Shown: positions 56,030-64,000 of the stretch, one piece after another
Position numbering within the stretch: the stretch's first letter is position 1
Layout: the number at the start of each line of letters is the position of its first letter
The notes under the pieces: model-generated
The model's input: only the letters and a program-made list of their open reading frames with translations
What the model was told of the DNA's origin: nothing
The model's database searches: none
Assembly: GCA_031308135.1 (NCBI GenBank)
Contig: JAHLJT010000631.1
Span: 177,202,667 to 177,266,666, forward strand
DNA length: 64,000 bases
Origin: Acheta domesticus
Taxonomy: Eukaryota > Arthropoda > Insecta > Orthoptera > Gryllidae
Reading direction: 5' to 3'
Position numbers and translations under genes: made by a program

Positions 56030-57603
56030 ACTAGTGGTGCTACAGAATGGCACAGACTTTCCCATATTAGTTTTCTATTTCCTTGGGTCTGGGCTTTCGG
56101 AATTGCAACATATACTCATGCCAGCTGCCATTTATCGCCGCCAAACTATTTTACTTTTTTTGTTATTTTATTAATTTTTCGGTTTCCTAATGGTAGAACG
56201 GAAATATTAATTTTAGAATATTAAAGAACAGTAAAACCTCGTCCAAAATGGCAATTTTCTTTGAAACATTTGGAGCCGTTTTCAAAAACATGACGTTTAA
56301 GCGTAACTAAAAATGCGAAATTTGAAGTTCTTTTTCACAGAAAACTTTTGAGTTTTAGAAAAACTCCATTTGAAGTCATTTGAAGCACTTACACTCACAA
56401 ATACAATAGTGTTTATAAATTGCTAAATGTGCATATTAAAGGTGTAAGAAAAAAATTACATATATGTAACTTTGGAAAAAAATACCCCAAATTGAACTTT
56501 CAAAAAAATTCAAACTTATCAAATTTTCGAAAATTCAGATTTAACCGTGAAAATGAGACCTATGCCACCTCTATAAGTGTATTTTACTTTATTCTTGCGA
56601 GAAATTTCAAGAAAAAAATTGTAGCAGTTTTTGAGAAAAACATGTGTAGGGGGTCTTTATGTAAAGTACCCCGAAATTTTGAAGAAACGTTTTCAAACTC
56701 GCGGCGCCTGGAGTGGACGCAGATCGAATGGGGAATATCCATTTTGGAAGAAATCGCACGAATGGTTTTGGCGCTAGTGTTGTTCACAGACTGACGGACG
56801 GACGGACGTGCGGACGGACGGACGGACGTGCGGACGGACGGACGTGCGGAGGACGGAGGGACGTGCGGAGGACGGAGGGACGTGCGGAGGACGGAGGGAC
56901 GTGCGGAGGACGGAGGGACGTGCGGAGGACGGAGGGACGTGCGGAGGACGGAGGGACGTGCGGAGGACGGAGGGACGGACGTGCGGAGGACGGAGGGACG
57001 GACGTGCGGAGGACGGAGGGACGGACGTGCGGAGGACGGAGGGACGGACGTGCGGAGGACGGAGGGACGGACGTGCGGAGGACGGAGGGACGGACGTGCG
57101 GAGGACGGAGGGACGGACGTGCGGACGGACGGACGTGCGGACGGACGGACGGACGTGCGGACGGACGGACGGACGTGCGGACGGACGGACGTGCGGACGG
57201 ACGGACGTGCGGACGGACGGACGTGCGGACGGACGGACGTGCGGACGGACGGACGTGCGGACGGACGGACGTGCGGACGGACGGACGTGCGGACGGACGG
57301 ACGTGCGGACGGACGGACGTGCGGACGGACGGACGGACGGACGGACGTGCGGACGGACGGACGGACGTGCGGGCGGACGGACGGACGGACGGACGTGCGG
57401 ACGGACGGACGGACGTGCGGACGGGCGAGCAGACGTGCGGACGGACGGACGTGCAGACGGGCAGACGTTTTGAAAAAAAAGAAAAAATATTTTCCATATC
57501 CTTGGACCCCTAATCGTGTATTTTCTTTAAAATCTCGAAATCGATTTTACGCAGCATTACATAACTTTCCCCATACTACATATATTACTCCGTATGTATG
57601 TAC
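56030..57603 (+). repeat. Family R dispersed repeat, copy 7, with a second minisatellite
   Basis: It starts tagtggtgctacagaatggc and follows the reference copy through 'ggtttcctaatggtagaacgg', one ~330-bp module, 'ctatgccacct.tataagtgta' and 'gtgttgttcacaga'. It then enters a 690-bp GGAC-derived array (56785-57474). After the array it resumes at the subterminal 'gcagcattacataactttcccc' block. Its last bases are displaced to 58134 by a solo LTR inserted at GTAC. Confidence 0.8.
56785..57474. repeat. Minisatellite of 19/23/16-bp GGACGTGC-derived units
   Basis: It starts with plain (GGAC)n, then about seven 19-bp units (ggacgtgcggaggacggag), about seven 23-bp units (the same with one extra ggac), then mainly 12- and 16-bp units built from gtgcggacggac, with a degenerate end. 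The plus strand is almost all purine plus C, with T only in the 'gtgc' core. Open frames of 221-317 codons across it are artefacts of stop-free units. Confidence 0.93.
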
Positions 57604-58133
57604 TGTAACGAATATTGCATCATCTACCGGAATCCGCTGCGCGGATTGCATCATCCGTCGCTGCCCCCAAATTAGACGATTCCCGGGTATTCGCGGGTCG
57701 CCAAGAAGTGTGACGCGTGTTCCCGAAGGGTCCAGTCGGGCGCCGGCCAGGTATAAATGCGCCACCGTCGACGGTCTCTAGTCAGTCTTGTCTGAAGTGG
57801 AAGCCGAGCTGTGAAAAGTGTGAGTCGCGGAGAACAGCGGTGCAGTTGGTGATCAGCAGTGCAGTGGATTGTAGTCAGCGCCGTGAACTGTGGTCAGTGC
57901 ATCGGACAGCAGTGAATGCATCGGACTGTGCGACAGTGCAAGAGAAGTGAATGTGAAAGTAAATAATCAAGAGAACTGTGTCGTGTAGAAAGCAATAACT
58001 AAGTGAAGAACACAAGGACTGTGAAGACAGACTGTAAATAAAGCAAGTATTTTTAGTATAATATTAAGAAACATAAATAAACATCTTTAATAAAATAAAT
58101 CTGTATTTTTAATTCACCACAACAAAAGTTACA
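57604..58133 (+). mobile_element. Solo LTR, 530 bp
   Basis: It starts TGTAAC and ends GTTACA (inverted 6-bp ends, TG...CA) and is flanked by the 4-bp TSD gtac (57600-57603 and 58134-58137). It contains a good core promoter: TATAAA at 57752-57757 and an initiator-like TCAGTC at about 57782, roughly 30 bp downstream. Polyadenylation signals aataaa lie at 58037 and further on. Removing it restores the family R terminus 'cgtatgtatgtacggga', comparable with 'cgtgtatacgtacgtatacggga' in the reference copy. No second LTR or internal region is present, so recombination between LTRs probably removed the rest. Confidence 0.82.
57752..57787 (+). promoter_or_regulatory. LTR core promoter (TATA plus initiator)
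   Basis: TATAAA at 57752-57757 and TCAGTC at about 57782-57787, at the canonical spacing for an insect RNA polymerase II promoter. It points rightward, the same direction as the host gene. Confidence 0.55.
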
Positions 58134-58148
58134 GTACGGGAAATAAAA
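58134..58148 (+). repeat. Displaced end of family R copy 7
   Basis: gtacgggaaataaaa completes the family terminus interrupted by the solo LTR. Confidence 0.65.
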
Positions 58149-58469
58149 AAGACTTGAGATGAGGACCCATTCATTCACTGCAGATATTTTTCCACCAGAC
58201 GATCTGTTTTTATCACCCCTTCTTGACGAGCTATACCCGTGACCACTTAAGTTGATGTCGGTATATTTTCAGATGTAGAGGTATTGGTGATATAAAATGA
58301 ATACAGGGAAAGTTAAACAACGAGCCTCTAAAGAACTGAAAATCAATGGATACAAGATCAAGGAACATGGCGACTTTTCGACAGAAAAACCGATGAAGTA
58401 CATCCCTGACGACGGATAATTATTGATACATGTTTTAAATAACTTTATCTTACAAATTATGCAGTCAAA

Positions 58470-58625
58470 ATCCATTCTTTGTGGGTCCTTGATTACGAAA
58501 AATTGGTTTACGACAAAACGTCGCTTCATCAGACTCTCCGACCGTGAGCAAAGCTAGCGGCTTAACTATGTATACGCAGATTTTCATCAAAATTGATGTT
58601 CCCCATTTGTTCTGACGCGACTCTT
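58470..58625 (-). repeat. Family R fragment, minus strand
   Basis: Inverse of the central block: 'ttgtgggtccttgatta', 'cgaaaaattggtt', 'gaccgtgagcaaagctagcg', 'gattttcatcaaaattgatgttcccc'. The GGAC tract is reduced here. Confidence 0.6.
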
Positions 58626-58689
58626 TCAATTTGAAATTAATTAATTAATTAAAAAAACATTCGAAATTTTTTCTCCAAAATAGCCGAAT

Positions 58690-59310
58690 TTCTCGCTACT
58701 GCTGTATAGAACAGAGAAAGTATTGTAATGCTTCGGGGAAAAAACGGTGAATTTTTTACACAAATACTCTTGTTGCCGGGCCCTAATAACGAAAAAGTGG
58801 ATAAATATTGTCCCTATATAGTAAATTACTTCCTTTAACACATTGTGTAAACTGAATTCATGTTTTGTGTGTCCCTTGATACCGAAAAATCGAATAACGG
58901 CGAAACGTCTCTCTGTCCGTCCGTTTGTGCCAGCACTTAAACCGTTCAGCCGATTTCTCCAAAACTGATAATTCCCAATCGGTGTGGCTGGCGTCAAGGC
59001 CCCTGAATTTGAAACTAAACTTTTAATTTTGGAGAGTACTTGACATGAAGCCCCCTGAGTTATTTTAAAAATTTTCAAAAAATGACACCCATTTTTATTA
59101 AATTTTGTTGTTGAATAGTGTGAAAAACATTTAAGAGAACGGTTCAGGTCTAATTTTCGTTGAAATAACTGATTTTCCGAAAATTGCAAATATTGAAATT
59201 TTTTCGACGTCTTCCTACAATTACAATTATGATTTTTTTGTTAATGAGATGTGTTTATGAAAAACATTTTAAAATGAAATCATGTTGAAATTTTCGAAAA
59301 TATTAGTATT
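58690..59310 (-). repeat. Family R dispersed repeat, copy 8
   Basis: Minus-strand copy with all central landmarks in inverse order: 'agaaagtattgtaatgc', 'ggccctaataacgaaaaagtgg', 'cacattgtgtaaactga', 'cttgataccgaaaaatcg', a minimal tract ctgtccgtccgt (58913-58924), 'cagccgatttctcc', 'tgacatgaagccccc' and 'cgtcttcctacaattac'. The tract is not expanded in this copy. Confidence 0.78.
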
Positions 59311-59820
59311 TTTGGGGGGAATTTGGCGACAAACACAGTTAATTTTCAAATTTTAAACAATTATTTTTACAGAAACTTCTCAAAAGGTTTTCTTTAATTT
59401 TTTCACGATTGTTAGATTTATTGTTTAAATAACAATTTTCAATACACCATAATCATAACAATCTTGCAATAATACAATTAGCCTGGAGGAGGTCCGTAAA
59501 CAATGATGCCGTATGACCAGGCAGTGCACCAATAACAAGGTTGAAGTCACAAATACAACCGCCATGTGCCACCACTTCACGCTCGACTTGCCAGAAAACT
59601 CACTCTGCCCTCGTCCTTTGGGCACCCCTCACTTATAACGATACGGCGGAGCAATCTTGTAGCTGACGTAAGACCGTCGCGGGTGTGGCGGGGAAATCTC
59701 CCCTCAGTTGGCGCTCGCGCGACCGCAGCCATCGCGCCTTGGTCACACTTGGGCCCGCGCCACTGCCCGTCGCTCGCCCGGAGCGCAGTTCCATGATGGA
59801 AAGAGATGGGTGGGCTCTTG
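59311..59820. other. Mixed DNA, nothing recognised
   Basis: A GC-richer block from about 59560 to 59820 has opposing frames (76 and 82 codons) with no recognisable domain. Confidence 0.3.
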
Positions 59821-59823
59821 CGC

Positions 59824-60630
59824 ACTGAATCCGACTTCAGACAATCCGATCATCCCCGCAGGGGGAGGGGACGCGACCACGTAGGTGGGCACGGTCTCTG
59901 GTGAAGAATCGTAGACGATCACCGGACCCTAAGTCTCGCTGGCCCCATTCAGGTCGTTAGCCTAAGCGTGTAGGCAAGTAGTAGGAAAGCTAAGCTCCTG
60001 GTTGACGGTTCAACTCCGGCAACCCACCGAGTTGGGCCCCTGACGCGTCGACCAAATAGATCCGTCCGACCTCAAGTCAGGATTGGGTGAAGGATACCCC
60101 TCGGGGTGCTCTGGATTCCACAAATAGAAGTTCGGCGGTTAAATGACCTTCCGTCAGGTTGCCCTGGTTACGGCCTCATCCAGGTCGGTAGTCTTACGTA
60201 GGCAGTGGGAAGACAGGTTGGGCACCCCGAGCTGCCAGGGCTTCGGTCCGAGTGGCCCCCAGTTGGGCACTTGACTTCGTCAAGACAGTGGCCCGATACT
60301 CTGGGCAAAGAAGACGGACTCGGCGTCCCGGCGCACGTGAGTGGCGAGTTACCATACGGGTGATATTGACTCCGTTTCTAGCTAGTAGCTCTGAGCTGGT
60401 AAGGCAGCCCCACCTGAGCATGGGGAGCATGGGGAATGGGGAGGTTGCCGTGAGGGCAAACTGGGTACCGGCCGGATATGGTTACCCCGGCTACCTGCCT
60501 GTCGGCGTCCTTGTACGTCGTCGGAGGGTGAGGATAAAGAGCCCAAGACGCCCACTCCAGAGAATTTCTCCCAGGTAAAGCAAGAACCATGCAGAAGTAG
60601 TAGGGCCATAGGACTCAATCCGAACTTCAG
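59824..60630 (+). repeat. GC-rich segment, possibly a LINE 5' UTR relic
   Basis: An 800-bp block of even, moderately high GC and no long coherent frame stands out from AT-rich flanks. Short motifs recur within it ('ccaggtcggtag' and 'caggtcgttag'; 'gttgggc.cctgac' and 'gttgggcacttgac'). Its ends share a similar 17-18-mer: actgaatccgacttcag at 59824 and actcaatccgaacttcag at 60613. This could be an imperfect target duplication or an internal repeat. The assignment to a retrotransposon leader is a guess from composition. Confidence 0.3.
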
Positions 60631-61195
60631 GTACCAGTTTGCGTCAATATTTACGGGAATTTTAGATGCCCAAATTACCAGCTTGTTACAAGTCATTGAA
60701 ACAGAAACAGATGAGCACTTTTCTAAAAATATTGGATCTTTTATTTTAAATTACTCCTTCATCGTGCTATTTTTTTTGGTCACCGTTGAAAATTGTCACT
60801 TTCTGCCACTTTCAAATAATTCTCAACACTTCTCGCTTTCCATGCAATATGGCAGCGACGTCTGGTCTGGCATTTCGAACAAAGTGCCTGTACAGCCAAC
60901 TTCGTGTCTTGTCTAACTGTTTATACAACACATATTTAATATTGCGTATTTTCATTCTGGAAGTTGGAATTTGGAAATAAAAATAATCCTTTAGACCAAC
61001 CGTGTTCTCATCACATAATGATTTAGAGCACACTCTCTAAACGTTATTGTGTCAAAGTTGTGTATATTTCTAAACAAACATGCACTTTATAATAGTATTT
61101 TTGCTAGCTCCACCAACATTGTCGTAAGTCATAAATACCTATGGCATCGAGAGACAAGACAGATGGGGTATACACGAAATTTAAACTTCCTTTTT
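60631..61195. other. AT-rich intronic DNA, nothing recognised
   Basis: No protein-like frame or repeat was identified. Confidence 0.35.
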
Positions 61196-61199
61196 GAAA

Positions 61200-61665
61200 T
61201 ATTTGATGATACATTCATTGAATAATTTACTTATTCCTGTTCGATTCCCGACGGTGATATGAATTTTGATACTAGCTTGTCAGCTATAGAATTCAGTCGC
61301 TGTCAGGAGGAGAATTCAAGCGTCTGGCTGCTCTGTTCGTAGTTTTCCATCGTTTCTACGATCCACATCAAGCAAATGCTGGTGCAGTATCCTAACAAAC
61401 ACCCTACGAATCGCACGCGAACTTTCCTTCCTCTTCCTTGCCCTAGCCTCACCCCTTACTTACACATTCTTAAACTCATATGCACTACACTACCACATAT
61501 GCCGGAAGAGCGGTCGGGAGCTTAGAACTTGTCCCGGAGGGGGCGGTGCCCTGCTGGTGGGAGATACCTGGTTAGGGAAAACCCCGCTAGCTGACGGTAG
61601 GTCGGCGCCGGATCGCGACTTTCCGGGGGGGGCGAGGATCACCACCACCTTCATCTGGACTTTGT
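61200..61665 (+). mobile_element. SINE-like repeat, family S copy 2
   Basis: It matches the inverse of 13850-14345 over most of its length, starting from a B-box-like tgttcgattccc (61238) and running through 'gatactagct', 'ggaggagaattca', 'actttccttcct', 'cctcaccccttact', 'ctaccacatatgccggaag', 'ggcggtgccctgctgg' and 'acctggttagggaaaa'. It ends only about 45 bp upstream of the acceptor of the exon at 61709. Confidence 0.6.
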
Positions 61666-61708
61666 GAGTATCGTATTCCAAAGGCAACCTTTGTGTGCAT
61701 GTTCGCAG

Positions 61709-62008
61709 GTTCCGGAGCCTTCTGCCGAAGGAGGAGGAAGCGTTGAGGCGGGCGCGCCCCGAACGCGCCCCGACGTTGCCGGAGGAGCCGCCGCCGCCGC
61801 CCCGCGTGCCCGCGCACGCCCTCAGCCACGTGGCCGGCGCGGCCGCGGCGCCCGCCTTCACCCACGCGTCGGCGTCGCCCGCGTCGTCGGGCGCGTCCAC
61901 CCCCGCCTCCTCCGCCGGGGACGGCACCCCGCCGCCCCTGCGCCTCGCCCCCGCCCCCGCCCCCGCCCCCGCGAACCCGCCGCCCGCCAGGGACGCCCGG
62001 CCCCGCCG
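61709..62008 (+). CDS. GC-rich coding exon, downstream exon of the same host gene
   Basis: The acceptor tgttcgcag ends at 61708 and the donor ccg|gtgagt starts at 62009. The exon is exactly 300 nt and begins and ends in phase 2. Its first G completes an AAG codon with the 'aa' left at 34227, so the protein reads ...VPRRLK then FRSLLPKEEEALRRARPE. That stretch is charged and non-repetitive and is the most protein-like part. The rest is Pro/Ala/Ser-rich low complexity (SHVAGAAAAP, ASSGASTPASS, PAPAPAPA) ending ARPRR. The intron before it would be 27.5 kb. No family is recognised. More exons must lie beyond 64 kb because the frame is left open. Confidence 0.62.
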
Positions 62009-62044
62009 GTGAGTGCTCTCGCTGCAGCTGCACGTTGCGCCTAA

Positions 62045-62608
62045 AGCCTGTTTTACAAGATCATTTTTTCAGCCTTTTTCGCTAGTACAGAAAAGGGACC
62101 GATCACACTGGATGTAATTTGTATGAAAAAATGAAGCATGCTTCATTTTTTGGTATAGATTTCATCCCGCGCTCCTGGCGTCACTTTTTCGAAACTTTCT
62201 CTGGTTCGTTATGCGTGTGGTGCGATTTGTTACTTTTGCACAGTTTCGAGAGCGTTCTGATGTGTTGCATTGTAATGGGAAGTGATTATGTAGTGAGAAA
62301 TAAATTATGTACTGTGTTCGAATGTAGTCATGTTCCGTAGTCAGTCCGAAACATAACCTAACTTAATTTGTTACCATAGATGCAATGTTCAAATGTTTGA
62401 TCTTCAGCGCTTTTGCGGCGTCCGGAGGAAGTATTTTCATCACGATCACGTACACAAACCAGAAATGACTGTGTAAAACGCTGGAATCATGTTCATCCAG
62501 TTTCGGCATCGAAACATAACGCGTAGAAACGAACGTCCTTTTTCCCTTCCACTTGCTCTACCGAAAATTATGAAAAAAGGATGAAAAAATGACCGTGTAA
62601 AACAGGCT
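62045..62608. mobile_element. MITE with about 38-bp TIRs and TAA flanks (first of a pair)
   Basis: The left end agcctgttttacaagatc and the inverse of the right end agcctgttttacacggtc match, and the similarity continues through 'attttttca.cctttttt'. TAA flanks it at 62042-62044 and 62609-62611. The 564-bp body has no transposase. The 3-bp TAA duplication suggests a Harbinger-type element. Confidence 0.72.
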
Positions 62609-62611
62609 TAA

Positions 62612-62852
62612 AGGTGGCTCGGTAGAGTCTGCATTCGCCGAGCAGCGAGCAACTGCTCGCCCAATTCCTAAGTGCTGATGTGTTCGGCGAATGTTTGCTT
62701 CCTTTGATAGATCCAAGAGACCGACATGCGGTGGGTAGGGCGAGCATCGAATGTTCGTCACTCGGTAAACAGCAAGCAACTAATCCACGCTATTTGTGAT
62801 GCGGCAAGCGGTTGTTTGCTACTCGCCGAATAACGAAAGTGTGGAGCCACCT
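62612..62852. mobile_element. MITE with long imperfect TIRs and TAA flanks (second of a pair)
   Basis: The left end aggtggctc is inverted exactly at the right end gagccacct. Weaker pairing continues ('attcgccgagcagcgagcaa' against the inverse of 'ttgctactcgccgaat'). TAA flanks lie at 62609-62611 and 62853-62855. It is 241 bp and non-coding. Its left TAA is the right TAA of the preceding MITE. Confidence 0.72.
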
Positions 62853-62855
62853 TAA

Positions 62856-63375
62856 TATCATGCAGAGGCATACCTGGGTGTCCTGGCGCCCACGAAAAGC
62901 ATAGAATTTGCGACCCTGTTAGGATACTTCAAATTGGGTTGTTGTTGTTCTTGTTGTTTGTCGTAGATGGTATGCTATTTGAATTATTTTTTGACTGAAA
63001 TTGCCTAAAACAAGTAATTTTGAAGAAATTCTCGTATTTTAATTACTCCCTTTATAAATTTGTTGTACCGAAACGCAAATACCCTCCAGAATTTCTCGAA
63101 ACGCCAACATTCCGTGATTAAATACGCAATTGACTACGCACCAAAATCTCTCACCCAACACACTGAAAGTAAAGTGGTCTGTAAATCAATATAAAGGGGA
63201 TGCTTCACACTCGTCTCCGATCAGCACGCACTTCTTAGGCAATTGCACCATTCCCGGTGCAGCTGCAGTGTTGAAAGCTTGAGGCTAATTTGGAGCGGCG
63301 CGGCGCCTATGCAATCGAAGCGCCTAATTTAATCCTTTTTGTGATCAGTTTTAGATGCCAGAAACCTTTTAATTC
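62856..63375. other. Intronic DNA, nothing recognised
   Basis: No protein-like frame or repeat was identified. Confidence 0.35.
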
Positions 63376-63379
63376 GGAC

Positions 63380-63475
63380 AGAGGGGTCGCGGGTTCGAGT
63401 CCCGTCTCGGGCATGGTTGTATGTGTTCGTCCTTTCATCCCTTATTATCACCATATCGTTTCATGATCATACCAT
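63380..63475 (+). mobile_element. Truncated tRNA-derived SINE
   Basis: gggtcgcgggttcgagtccc (about 63385-63404) is a good tRNA B-box and T-arm, followed by 'gtctcgggcatggttgtatg' and 'tgttcgtcctttcatc', the kind of body seen in insect SINEs. No A box or acceptor stem precedes it, so it is a 5'-truncated SINE and not a tRNA gene. Confidence 0.5.
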
Positions 63476-64000
63476 GACGTTGAATCGAATACTGGTCGCT
63501 AATGGTCAAGCAGTTGATGCGACCTTAACAAAAAAATCTTTAAATGTCAAATGTTTTTTAAAAGTCTGGGTTAATTATTTTGTAACCTATTTTAAGTACC
63601 TAGAACGTCATTTTTTAAACCTAGAAGTCCCTAATTTCATAATTTTGATACCTATTTTAGGTGCCTAAATCATGATTTTTTTTGCTAGTGTTCCGAGATC
63701 TAGTTATAAGCGACAAACATTTACGTGTAGCCGTTCATCCCTTTATTTGTGTATCTCATGATTTCCCGCTGCATGAATATCATGCTGAAATAAGTAGAGT
63801 GCTGCAGGTTCGTACTTTTAATTCATTCCGTTTTCGAATTTAATAAAACATGTTACCTACAGAAGCAAAAATACTTCTGAACAAACTAATACAAAATGGT
63901 TTAAAAAGCTCACTGCTCAAGAACAACAATAAAATTATTTTTATAACACTGCGGTACGAAAAATCAGTCGCAGTGTGAGAATAAGCGTAATAACAAAATC

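Noticed and set aside
56713..57781. ORFs of 221-317 codons on both strands
   Set aside because: They are produced by the stop-free GGACGTGC minisatellite, with family R and LTR sequence at the ends.
63380..63415. tRNA gene
   Set aside because: Only the T-arm/B-box half is present.

Overview
This window looks like a stretch of a large, repeat-rich insect nuclear genome. The evidence is a Jockey-type LINE, mariner, Tc1-like and Penelope-like relics, tRNA-derived SINEs, AT-rich background DNA, and very GC-rich exons separated by introns of several to about 27 kb. I cannot place the order. There are no operons, rRNA genes or convincing intact tRNA genes. Most of the DNA is transposon-derived, in several nested generations.

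Layout. 0-0.5 kb: a promoter-like GC-rich patch. 2.2-6.9 kb: a nearly full-length but broken Jockey-like LINE on the minus strand, with a poly(A) end and a 12-bp target-site duplication (TSD). 7-8.8 kb: pieces of a dispersed AT-rich family, called family R here. 9.5-10.6 kb: a piggyBac-like non-autonomous element containing a SINE. 13.8-17.2 kb: SINE-like copies and a dead Tc1-like transposase. 18.4-19.1 kb: a second LINE fragment. 19.9-20.6 kb: a Harbinger-like MITE. 21.65-24.85 kb: a complete, apparently young, non-autonomous LTR retrotransposon. It has two 437-bp LTRs that read as identical, a TTACT TSD, a primer-binding site and one intact 657-codon ORF with no recognisable pol. 25.6-27.4 kb: relics of three DNA transposons. 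39.3-40 kb: a dead mariner. 40.3-46.1 and 49-59.3 kb: many copies of family R. 42.0-42.8 and 46.1-47.2 kb: the two halves of a Penelope-like element split by family R copies. 57.6-58.1 kb: a solo LTR with a 4-bp TSD. 62.0-62.9 kb: two abutting MITEs that share a TAA.

Host gene. Three plus-strand GC-rich blocks read as exons of one gene: 29798-30087, 33679-34227 and 61709-62008. Each junction has a usable splice signal and all are phase 2, so one reading frame continues across them. The predicted protein is rich in Ala, Pro and Arg and I do not recognise it. The gene runs out of the window to the right.

Most unusual signal. Every well-preserved family R copy carries a short (GGAC)n tract at the same internal position. 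In two copies this tract has expanded independently into long minisatellites: 49.1-50.7 kb (15/16-bp units in ordered variant blocks) and 56.8-57.5 kb (19/23/16-bp units). A dispersed transposon-like repeat therefore appears to seed satellites in an intron. The non-autonomous LTR element with its unknown ORF is the other strong candidate for something undescribed.
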